Shown here piece by piece: positions 1 through 5,907 of a stretch of 8,710 nucleotides of DNA (position 1 is its first letter; each line of letters starts with the position of its first letter). Made by a program: the position numbers and the translations under genes. Below the pieces are notes generated by a model. It saw nothing but the letters and a program-made list of their open reading frames with translations. It was not told the origin of the DNA and made no database searches. Source of the stretch: DASVBJ01 sp036375895. GTDB lineage: Bacteria > Actinomycetota > Actinomycetes > JACCUZ01. Where the stretch lies: the NCBI GenBank assembly GCA_036375895.1, contig DASVBJ010000352.1, positions 1 to 8,710 of the forward strand, given 5' to 3'.

Positions 1-1040
1 CCGGTGCCGTCCGCGGTGCCGTCCGCGGTGCCGTCCGCGGTGCCGTCCCCCGGTAGGCCGACGAGCCCGACCCCGACCGCGGCGGCGTGCGTCAGCCGAG
101 CCCCCGGCGGGAGCGCGTCGAGCAGCGCCCGCAGCCCGGAGGGCGCGTGCGCCACCTTCAGCACCACCGGGGTCCCCGGCCAGGCACCGAGACCCTCCGG
201 CCGGTGATCGAGCACTCGGCCACCGCCGACGCTCGCCGCCTGCTCGGTCACCGCGCGTTCGCCGCCCTCGAACAGCACGGTCACGGTCCACTGCCCGGGA
301 CAGCCGGACAGCTCGACCGCGGAGGGCGCGAGACGCGAGCGGACCAGCCTGCGGACGACGGGCACCGGGTCGTCGTCCGCGACGAGCACCGCGCGTACGG
401 CGGCGGGCAGCGGGTGCAGCCGCCAGGCCGTCTCGACGACGACGCCGAGAGTCCCCCACGACCCGCAGAACAGCTTCATGAGGTCGTAGCCGGCGACGTT
501 CTTGACGACCTTGCCGCCCGCGTGGGCGACGACCCCGTCGGCGCGCACCACGGTGACCCCGATGAGCAGGTCGCGGACGGTGCCGTAGAGCAGCCGGAGG
601 GGGCCGCTGGCGTTCGTCGCCACCGTGCCGCCGACCGTCGACCCGTCCAGGGGGCTGTCCAGGGCGAGCCGCTGCCCGGCCTCGCCGAGCGTCGCCTGCA
701 GGTCGCGCAGCGGCGTGCCGGCCCGCACCACGGTGACCAGGTCACCCGCCGCGTGCTCCACGACGCCGCGGAGTCCGGTCGTGTCGAGCACCAGGTCGAC
801 CGCCACCGGTGGCGCTCCCCAGTCCAGCCGGGTCCGTGCCCCCCGGGCGACCACTCGCAGGTCGTGCTGGGCGGCGACCCGCAGCACCTCGGCCGTCTGC
901 TCGGTGGAGGCCGGCACGGCCACGAGCCGGGCCGGTGTCCCCGCGACGTCGTCGTCCTCGGTGGCCGGCCTGGCCTGCCCGTCGCAGGCCTTGGCCAGCT
1001 CGGACAGGATGGTCGCGTCGGGCGACGTCGCGGCGGCCAC
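1..1040 (-). CDS. glcE: Glycolate oxidase FAD-binding subunit GlcE, C-terminus cut by window edge
   Basis: Subunit of glycolate oxidase, which oxidises glycolate to glyoxylate with GlcD and the Fe-S protein GlcF at the membrane. The minus strand is open from a GTG at 1040 to the left edge: 346 codons plus two bases, no stop. It shows an FAD_binding_4-type fold: VVARGART at residues 63-70, a SPLDGSTVGGTVATNASG stretch at 129-146, and the GlcE hallmark GGKVVKNVAGYDLMKLF at 175-191 followed by GSWGTLGV at 193-200. GlcE proteins are usually about 350-400 residues, so only a short C-terminal part should be missing. The start is set by GGAGG at 1050-1054, 9 nt upstream, and by a 1-nt gap after the glcD stop, which suggests translational coupling. 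Oddity: residues 332-346 form a DGTA tandem repeat encoded by a 12-bp minisatellite. The family call rests on sequence motifs and the operon. Glycolate as substrate is inferred from the neighbours. Confidence 0.93.
   Translation of the reverse strand, partial: MAAATSPDATILSELAKACDGQARPATEDDDVAGTPARLVAVPASTEQTAEVLRVAAQHDLRVVARGARTRLDWGAPPVAVDLVLDTTGLRGVVEHAAGDLVTVVRAGTPLRDLQATLGEAGQRLALDSPLDGSTVGGTVATNASGPLRLLYGTVRDLLIGVTVVRADGVVAHAGGKVVKNVAGYDLMKLFCGSWGTLGVVVETAWRLHPLPAAVRAVLVADDDPVPVVRRLVRSRLAPSAVELSGCPGQWTVTVLFEGGERAVTEQAASVGGGRVLDHRPEGLGAWPGTPVVLKVAHAPSGLRALLDALPPGARLTHAAAVGVGLVGLPGDGTADGTADGTADGT
3..48. repeat. 12-bp tandem repeat (about 3.8 copies) inside glcE
   Basis: The unit ggtgccgtccgc occurs at 3-14, 15-26 and 27-38, and a ten-base partial copy follows at 39-48, all identical. 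On the minus strand, in the glcE frame, it encodes the repeated tetrapeptide DGTA. Because 12 is a multiple of three, copy-number change would lengthen or shorten a flexible linker without breaking the frame. The array touches the window edge, so its full copy number is unknown. Confidence 0.95.
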
Positions 1041-1041
1041 C

Positions 1042-2538
1042 TCAGAAGACCTCCGCCACGCCGGACTCCTGCAGCGGATGGACACCCTTGCGCCGCCCCG
1101 GCACCTCGCCGCACAACCGGGGTGTGGGGAAGACCTTGCCGGGGTTGGACAGGTGGTGGGGGTCGAAGGCGCAGCGCAGCAGCTGCATGGTGTCGAGGTC
1201 GTCCTCGGTGAACATGCGGGGCATGTACTTGGCCTTGTCCATGCCGACGCCGTGCTCGCCGGTGATCGAGCCGCCGTACTCGATGCAGAGGTCGAGGATG
1301 GCCCCCGAGACCTCCTCTGCCCGCTCGGCCTGGCCGGGCACCGCCTCGTCGAACAGCACCAGCGGGTGCAGGTTGCCGTCGCCCGCGTGGAAGACGTTGG
1401 CGACCCGCACGCCCGGCCTGCCGTCCTCGGCCGGCTGGTCGGCCAGCGAGGCGATCCGGCGCAGCACCTCGGGCAGCGCGGTCCGAGGGATCACGCCGTC
1501 CTGCACGATGTAGTCGGGGCTGATGCGGCCCACCGCGGCGAACGCGGACTTGCGGCCCTTCCAGAACAGCGCGCGCTCGGCGTCGTCGGCGGCGAGCCTG
1601 ATCTCGAAGGCGCCGTTGTCGCGGCAGTGCCCCTCGACCTGGCCGAACTGCGCGGCGACCTCCGACTCGGGGCCGTCCAGCTCGACGATGAGCACGGCGC
1701 CGGCGCCGGCCGGGTAGTCGCAGTGCACCGCGGCCTCGGCCGCCTCGATCGCCAGCGCGTCCATCATCTCGATGGCGGCGGGGACCACGCCGGCCCCGAT
1801 GATGGCCGAGACGGCTCCGCCCGCCTCGTCGGTGCTGCGGAACGCCGCGAGCAGGGTGCGCACCGACTCGGGGGCGCGCATCAGCCGGACCGTCACCTCG
1901 GTCGCGACGCCGAGGGTGCCCTCGGACCCCACGAAGGCGCCGAGCAGGTCGTAGCCGGGCGGGTCCGGTGCCTTCCCGCCCAGGCGCACCACGTCCCCGT
2001 CGGGGGTGACGAGCTCGACGCCGAGCACGTGGTTGGTGGTGAAGCCGTACTTCAGGCAGTGGGCGCCGCCCGAGTTCTCGGCGACGTTGCCCCCGATGGA
2101 GCAGACCTGCTGGCTCGACGGGTCGGGTGCGTAGTAGAAGCCGTGCGGCGCGGCGGCCCGGGTGACGTGCAGGTTGATGACCCCGGGCTGTACGACGGCG
2201 CGCTGGCTCGCCACGTCGACCTCGAGGATGTCACGCATCCGGGACGTGACCACGAGAACGCCGTCGGCTCGGGGCAGCGCGCCGCCGGAGAGGCCGGTGC
2301 CGGCACCTCGCGCGACGTACGGGACGGCCGCCTCGGCGCAGGCCCGCACCACCGCGGCGACCTCCGCCGTGCTGCGCGGCAGCACGACGACGGCCGGCGT
2401 CACCTTGTAGTGGGCGAGGCCGTCGCACTCGTAGGTGCGCAGCTCCTGGCGGTCGGTGATGACCGCCTCGGCGCCCAGGAGGACGCGCAGCCTCGCCGCG
2501 AGGCGTTCGAGGCCTGCCGCTGCCGCGTCCCCCGTCAC
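1042..2538 (-). CDS. glcD: Glycolate oxidase subunit GlcD (FAD-linked)
   Basis: Catalytic flavoprotein subunit of glycolate oxidase, of the VAO/PCMH-type FAD-linked oxidase superfamily. It is 498 residues, the usual GlcD length. FAD_binding_4 region: VARGAGTGLSGGA at residues 75-87, SIGGNVAENSGGAHCLKYG at about 147-165, GSEGTLGV at 204-211. FAD-oxidase C-terminal region: HAGDGNLHP at 384-392, GEHGVG at 427-432, and the closing NPGKVFP at 465-471, all typical. I prefer the GTG at 2538 because GGAGG at 2544-2548 lies 5 nt upstream. A GTG six bases earlier (2544) is also in frame but overlaps that ribosome binding site. The gene lies 15 nt after the malate synthase stop and 1 nt before glcE, so the three form one operon. 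A D-lactate or other 2-hydroxyacid dehydrogenase is the main alternative. The pairing with glcE and malate synthase favours glycolate. Confidence 0.93.
   Translation of the reverse strand: MTGDAAAAGLERLAARLRVLLGAEAVITDRQELRTYECDGLAHYKVTPAVVVLPRSTAEVAAVVRACAEAAVPYVARGAGTGLSGGALPRADGVLVVTSRMRDILEVDVASQRAVVQPGVINLHVTRAAAPHGFYYAPDPSSQQVCSIGGNVAENSGGAHCLKYGFTTNHVLGVELVTPDGDVVRLGGKAPDPPGYDLLGAFVGSEGTLGVATEVTVRLMRAPESVRTLLAAFRSTDEAGGAVSAIIGAGVVPAAIEMMDALAIEAAEAAVHCDYPAGAGAVLIVELDGPESEVAAQFGQVEGHCRDNGAFEIRLAADDAERALFWKGRKSAFAAVGRISPDYIVQDGVIPRTALPEVLRRIASLADQPAEDGRPGVRVANVFHAGDGNLHPLVLFDEAVPGQAERAEEVSGAILDLCIEYGGSITGEHGVGMDKAKYMPRMFTEDDLDTMQLLRCAFDPHHLSNPGKVFPTPRLCGEVPGRRKGVHPLQESGVAEVF
1050..1054 (-). 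promoter_or_regulatory. Ribosome binding site of glcE
   Basis: On the minus strand the bases read GGAGG, 9 nt before the GTG at 1040. The site lies inside the last codons of glcD. It decides the glcE start, because no ATG or GTG occurs in frame immediately upstream of that GTG. Confidence 0.7.
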
Positions 2539-2543
2539 CGTCA

Positions 2544-2548
2544 CCTCC
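2544..2548 (-). promoter_or_regulatory. Ribosome binding site of glcD
   Basis: GGAGG on the minus strand, in the short gap between the malate synthase stop (2554-2556) and glcD. It is 5 nt from the GTG at 2538 and overlaps the alternative GTG at 2544, so it argues for the shorter protein. Confidence 0.65.
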
Positions 2549-2553
2549 GCCGT

Positions 2554-4152
2554 CTAGGGCATGCGTTCGTACGCCGGCAGGGTGAGGAAGTCGGCGAGCT
2601 CGTCCGCGAGGGCCATCTCGGTGAACAGCGCCCGCGCGTCGTCGAACCGTGCGCGGCCGAACGCCTCCTCGCCGAGGCTCGTGCGGATCGCCGCGAGCTC
2701 CTCGTCGATCACCCTCTCGACGAGCTCGCGGGTGACGGTGGGCCCGTCGGCCAGCGTCACGTCGTTGTGCAGCCACTGCCACACCTGCGAACGGGAGATC
2801 TCCGCCGTCGCGGCGTCCTCCATGAGGTTGTTGATGCCCACGGCGCCCTGGCCGCCGAGCCAGGTGGCGAGGTACTGGAGGCCGACGCTCACGTTGTTGC
2901 GCAGCCCGGTCTCGGTCACGTCGCCGGGGGTGGACCGTACGTCGAGCAGCTGCTCGGCCGTCACGTGCACCTCGTCGCGGGTGCGGTCGCGCTGGTTGGG
3001 CCGGTCGCCGAGCACCTTGTCGAACGCCTCCCGGCAGGTGCCGACCATGCCGGGGTGGGCGACCCACGACCCGTCGAAGCCGTCGCCCGCCTCCCGGGTC
3101 TTGTCGTCGAGGACCTTGGCGAAGGCCTGCTCGTTGACCTTCTCGTCCTTGCTCGGGATGAACGCCGCCATGCCGCCGATGGCATGCGCCCCGCGCTTGT
3201 GGCAGGTGCGGACGAGCAGCTCGGTGTAGGCCCGCATGAACGGCACCGTCATCGTCACCGAGTTGCGGTCCGGGAGCAGGAAGTCGCGGCCCCGGGTGCG
3301 GAAGGACTTGATGACACTGAACATGTAGTCCCAGCGCCCCGCGTTGAGCCCGGCGGAGTGCTCCCGCAGCTCGTAGAGGATCTCCTCCATCTCGAACGCG
3401 GCCGGGTAGGTCTCGATGAGCACGGTGGCCCGGATCGTGCCACGCGGGATGCCGAGGTGGTCCTGGGCCAGGACGAAGGCGTCGTTCCACAGCCGCGCCT
3501 CGAGGTGGCTCTCCATCTTGGGCAGGTAGAAGTACGGCCCCAGGCCGCGGTCGAGCTGCAGCCGCGCGCAGTGGAACAGGTACAGCCCGAAGTCGAACAG
3601 CGACCCGGACATCGGCTCGCCGTCGACGAGGACGTGCTTCTCCGGCAGGTGCCATCCGCGGGGCCGGACCACGATGGTCGCCACCTCGTCGTTCAGCGCG
3701 TAGGCCTTGCCGTCCGGCGAGGTGAAGTCGATGGTGCGCTCGAGGGCGTCACGCAGGTTCAGCTGGCCCTCGACCATGTTCTCCCACAGCGGGGTGTTGG
3801 CGTCCTCGTGGTCGGCGAGCCACACCTTCGCCCCGGAGTTCAGGGCGTTGATCGTCATCTTGCGGTCGGTCGGGCCGGTGATCTCGACCCTCCGGTCCAC
3901 CAGGCCCGGCGCCGGCTCGGCCACCCGCCAGGTCGGGTCCTCGCGGACGTCCTTCGTCCCCGGGAGGAAGTCGAGGGTGCCGCCGGCCGCGAGCTCGGCG
4001 TACCGCTCCTGCCGGGCGGCGAGCAGCTCGTGCCGGCGGGCGTCGAGGTTGCGGTGCAGCAGCGCGAGCAGCTCGAGGGCCGCAGGGGTGAGGATCTCGT
4101 CGTACCGGGGCTTCATCGTCCCCGTGATCTCGACTCCGGCGGGCAGCGACAT
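2554..4152 (-). CDS. aceB: Malate synthase A
   Basis: Condenses glyoxylate with acetyl-CoA to give malate and CoA in the cytosol. The 532-residue length fits the A-type enzyme. The malate synthase signature REHSAGLNAGRWDYMF is at residues 263-278. By family knowledge the active-site residues are Arg165 (in RPRGWHL), the metal ligands Glu247 (in TVLIETYP) and Asp275 (in GRWDY), and the catalytic Asp446 (in NNLMEDAATAEISR). All are present, so the enzyme should be active. The ATG at 4152 is chosen because GAGGAGG ends 5 nt before it. The frame is open to another ATG at 4209, which would add 19 residues but has no ribosome binding site. It is the first gene of the operon with glcD and glcE: the oxidase makes the glyoxylate that this enzyme consumes. 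No isocitrate lyase is in the window. Confidence 0.97.
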   Translation of the reverse strand: MSLPAGVEITGTMKPRYDEILTPAALELLALLHRNLDARRHELLAARQERYAELAAGGTLDFLPGTKDVREDPTWRVAEPAPGLVDRRVEITGPTDRKMTINALNSGAKVWLADHEDANTPLWENMVEGQLNLRDALERTIDFTSPDGKAYALNDEVATIVVRPRGWHLPEKHVLVDGEPMSGSLFDFGLYLFHCARLQLDRGLGPYFYLPKMESHLEARLWNDAFVLAQDHLGIPRGTIRATVLIETYPAAFEMEEILYELREHSAGLNAGRWDYMFSVIKSFRTRGRDFLLPDRNSVTMTVPFMRAYTELLVRTCHKRGAHAIGGMAAFIPSKDEKVNEQAFAKVLDDKTREAGDGFDGSWVAHPGMVGTCREAFDKVLGDRPNQRDRTRDEVHVTAEQLLDVRSTPGDVTETGLRNNVSVGLQYLATWLGGQGAVGINNLMEDAATAEISRSQVWQWLHNDVTLADGPTVTRELVERVIDEELAAIRTSLGEEAFGRARFDDARALFTEMALADELADFLTLPAYERMP

Positions 4153-4157
4153 GCAGG

Positions 4158-4164
4158 CCTCCTC
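4158..4164 (-). promoter_or_regulatory. Ribosome binding site of aceB
   Basis: GAGGAGG on the minus strand, 5 nt upstream of the ATG at 4152. It is the strongest ribosome binding site in the window and decides the start against the upstream ATG at 4209. Confidence 0.8.
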
Positions 4165-4220
4165 GCGACCCGCGGACGGGCGTCGGAATGCGGTTGTTGC
4201 GCGATGCATGACCGTCTCGG

Positions 4221-4250
4221 ACGCTAGACCTTTCGGACGATTCGGGTCAA
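4221..4250 (-). promoter_or_regulatory. Candidate SigA-type promoter of the aceB-glcD-glcE operon
   Basis: Read on the minus strand, TTGACC (4250-4245) is followed after 18 nt by TAGCGT (4226-4221). These fit a TTGACa -35 and the actinobacterial TAnnnT -10. A transcript would begin near 4213-4215 and leave a leader of about 60 nt before the ATG at 4152. This is a visual consensus match only. I saw no clear operator around it. Confidence 0.45.
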
Positions 4251-4350
4251 CGGGTGGTCCCGTCCCCCGGAAAGCCAGGTGCCCCGGCGGCGTGGTCGTG
4301 ACACCCTGGCCGGGATGACTCGACGCGTGAGCGGTGTTGACAAGGCCGAG

Positions 4351-5784
4351 ATGACCTCAACCGCACCCTTCTTCCAGGACCCATCCCACCTCGACGGCGA
4401 GCAGCTCGACCTGGCCGACCGCCAGGCGCTGAGGCGTGTCGCCGGCCTCTCGACCGAGCTCCAGGACGTCACCGAGGTCGAGTACCGCCAGCTGCGGCTC
4501 GAGCGCGTCGTGCTCATCGGCGTGTGGACCGACGGCTCCGTCGAGGAGGCCGAGAACTCCCTCGCCGAGCTGGCCGCCCTCGCCGAGACCGCGGGCTCAC
4601 AGGTGCTCGACGGGCTGATCCAGCGCCGCGACCGCGCCGACCCCGCGACGTACGTCGGGTCGGGCAAGGCCCGCGAGCTGCGCGACATCATCGTCTCGAG
4701 CGGCGCCGACACGCTCATCTGCGACGGCGAGCTGACGCCGGGCCAGCTGCGCAAGCTCGAGGATGTCGTCAAGGTCAAGGTCATCGACCGGACCGCGCTG
4801 ATCCTCGACATCTTCGCCCAGCACGCCAAGAGCCGCGAGGGCAAGGCCCAGGTCTCGCTGGCCCAGATGCAGTACATGCTGCCGCGCCTGCGCGGCTGGG
4901 GTGAGTCGATGTCCCGGCAGGCCGGCGGCGCCGGCGGCTCGGGCTCGGGCGGTGTGGGCACCCGTGGCCCCGGTGAGACAAAGATCGAGACCGACCGCCG
5001 CCGCATCCGCACCAAGATGGCCCGGCTGCGCCGGGAGATCGCCGGCATGCGCACCGCGCGCGACACCAAGCGGCAGGAGCGCAAGCGGCACGAGGTGCCC
5101 TCGGTCGCGATCGCCGGCTACACCAACGCCGGCAAGTCGTCCCTGCTCAACCGGCTGACAGGAGCCGGCGTGCTGGTCGAGAACGCGTTGTTCGCGACCC
5201 TGGACCCGACGGTCCGCCGCGCCCGCACCGACGACGGGCGGGACTACACGCTCGCGGACACCGTGGGGTTCGTGCGCCACCTGCCGCACCAGCTGGTCGA
5301 GGCCTTCCGGTCCACGCTGGAGGAGGTCGGCGAGGCCGACCTGATCCTGCACGTGGTCGACGGGTCGGACGCCGACCCCGAGTCCCAGCTCGCGGCGGTC
5401 CGCGAGGTCCTCGCCGACATCGACGCGCAGGACGTGCCCGAGCTGGTGGTCATCAACAAGGCCGACGCGGCCGACCCGCTGGTGCTCGATCGGCTGCGCC
5501 GCCGCGAGAAGCACAGCGTCGTGGTCTCCGCCAGGACCGGCGCGGGGATGGCCGAGCTGCGGGCCGCGATCTCCCGCGACCTGCCGCTGCCGGCCGTCGA
5601 TGTGCACGTGCTGCTTCCGTACGAGCGGGGTGACCTCGTGTCCCGCATCCACGACCAGGGTCAGGTCCTGGAGGAGGAGCACGGGGCCGACGGCACCCGG
5701 GTGCGTGCCCGGGTCACCGGCCCGCTGGCGGGTGAGCTCTCGGCGTACGACGTGAACGGCCGGGTCCGCACCCCCCTCTCCTGA
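4351..5784 (+). CDS. hflX: GTPase HflX, ribosome-associated
   Basis: HflX family GTPases bind the 50S subunit, and members of the family split stalled or hibernating 70S ribosomes under stress. The protein is 477 residues from this start. The N-terminal HflX domain leads through a Gly/Ser-rich linker into GTRGPGETKIETDRRRI (203-219) and a basic helical stretch. The G domain follows: G1 GYTNAGKS (256-263), G3 DTVGF (303-307), where HflX proteins lack the usual Gln, G4 NKAD (369-372), G5 SAR (393-395). The C-terminal tail has the usual PYERGDLVSRIH region. The closest remembered relatives are actinobacterial. The start is uncertain: ATG 4351 has AAGG five bases upstream, but ATG 4315 (489 aa) and GTG 4279 (501 aa) are in frame. 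The gene is monocistronic, divergent from aceB, and followed by a hairpin terminator. Confidence 0.96.
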   Translation: MTSTAPFFQDPSHLDGEQLDLADRQALRRVAGLSTELQDVTEVEYRQLRLERVVLIGVWTDGSVEEAENSLAELAALAETAGSQVLDGLIQRRDRADPATYVGSGKARELRDIIVSSGADTLICDGELTPGQLRKLEDVVKVKVIDRTALILDIFAQHAKSREGKAQVSLAQMQYMLPRLRGWGESMSRQAGGAGGSGSGGVGTRGPGETKIETDRRRIRTKMARLRREIAGMRTARDTKRQERKRHEVPSVAIAGYTNAGKSSLLNRLTGAGVLVENALFATLDPTVRRARTDDGRDYTLADTVGFVRHLPHQLVEAFRSTLEEVGEADLILHVVDGSDADPESQLAAVREVLADIDAQDVPELVVINKADAADPLVLDRLRRREKHSVVVSARTGAGMAELRAAISRDLPLPAVDVHVLLPYERGDLVSRIHDQGQVLEEEHGADGTRVRARVTGPLAGELSAYDVNGRVRTPLS

Positions 5785-5791
5785 CCATCCC

Positions 5792-5812
5792 CCCCTCCCT
5801 GCCAGGGAGGGG
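5792..5812 (+). terminator. GC-rich hairpin after hflX, without U-tract
   Basis: A perfect 9-bp inverted repeat, cccctccct (5792-5800) and agggagggg (5804-5812), with a 3-nt loop, starts 7 nt after the hflX stop. No T-run follows. This is common for terminators in high-GC actinobacteria. Confidence 0.75.
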
Positions 5813-5815
5813 CGG

Positions 5816-5846
5816 GTTACTCGTCCGCGTGCGCCGTTCGGGTGAT
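5816..5846 (+). promoter_or_regulatory. Possible leader stem-loop before the GGDEF-EAL gene
   Basis: In RNA, uuacucg (5817-5823) can pair with cgggug plus a (5839-5845), using two G-U wobbles. A third G-U pair at 5816/5846 extends it to 8 bp, around a 15-nt loop. A perfect 10-bp DNA palindrome, cgcctaggcg, lies just downstream at 5853-5862. I do not recognise a known riboswitch, including c-di-GMP classes. The stem is weak and could be chance. The promoter of the downstream gene must lie in this stretch, but I could not place it. Confidence 0.25.
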
Positions 5847-5907
5847 GCTCGTCGCCTAGGCGTCGAACAGCCTTTACCGCGGCTTGGGACGCGACGATCA
5901 GCAGGAC

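Larger units (their letters stand above)
4153..4350. other. Divergent intergenic region between aceB and hflX
   Basis: About 200 bp separate the two divergent start codons. The aceB half holds its ribosome binding site and the candidate promoter. The hflX half holds two other possible starts in the hflX frame (GTG 4279 with GGAAAG at 4269-4274, and ATG 4315 with no clear ribosome binding site). It also holds TTGACA at 4337-4342, but I found no convincing -10 partner for it. I see no RNA gene or riboswitch here. Confidence 0.6.

Noticed and set aside
3..48. CRISPR-like array
   Set aside because: The units are 12 bp with no spacers, in frame inside glcE. This is a simple tandem repeat.
87..1211. 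A 374-codon open frame on the plus strand over glcE
   Set aside because: Arg/Gly/Pro-rich with no motif. The minus strand carries an unambiguous GlcE with its FAD motifs.
625..4227. A 3.6-kb open frame on the plus strand, 1200 codons, opposite glcE, glcD and aceB
   Set aside because: It is exactly antisense to three well-recognised genes. Its translation is low-complexity Arg/Gly/Val/His-rich text with no domain. Long antisense frames are expected in DNA with very high third-position GC.
4337..4342. TTGACA as a -35 box for hflX
   Set aside because: No TAnnnT-like -10 lies at a proper distance before the likely start. The hexamer would fall in the coding region if ATG 4315 or GTG 4279 is used.
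4597..5682. A 361-codon open frame on the minus strand opposite hflX
   Set aside because: It mirrors the HflX coding sequence and contains no recognisable domain.
5813..5907. c-di-GMP riboswitch upstream of the GGDEF-EAL gene
   Set aside because: The conserved sequence blocks of class I or II c-di-GMP riboswitches are not visible, and the region is short.
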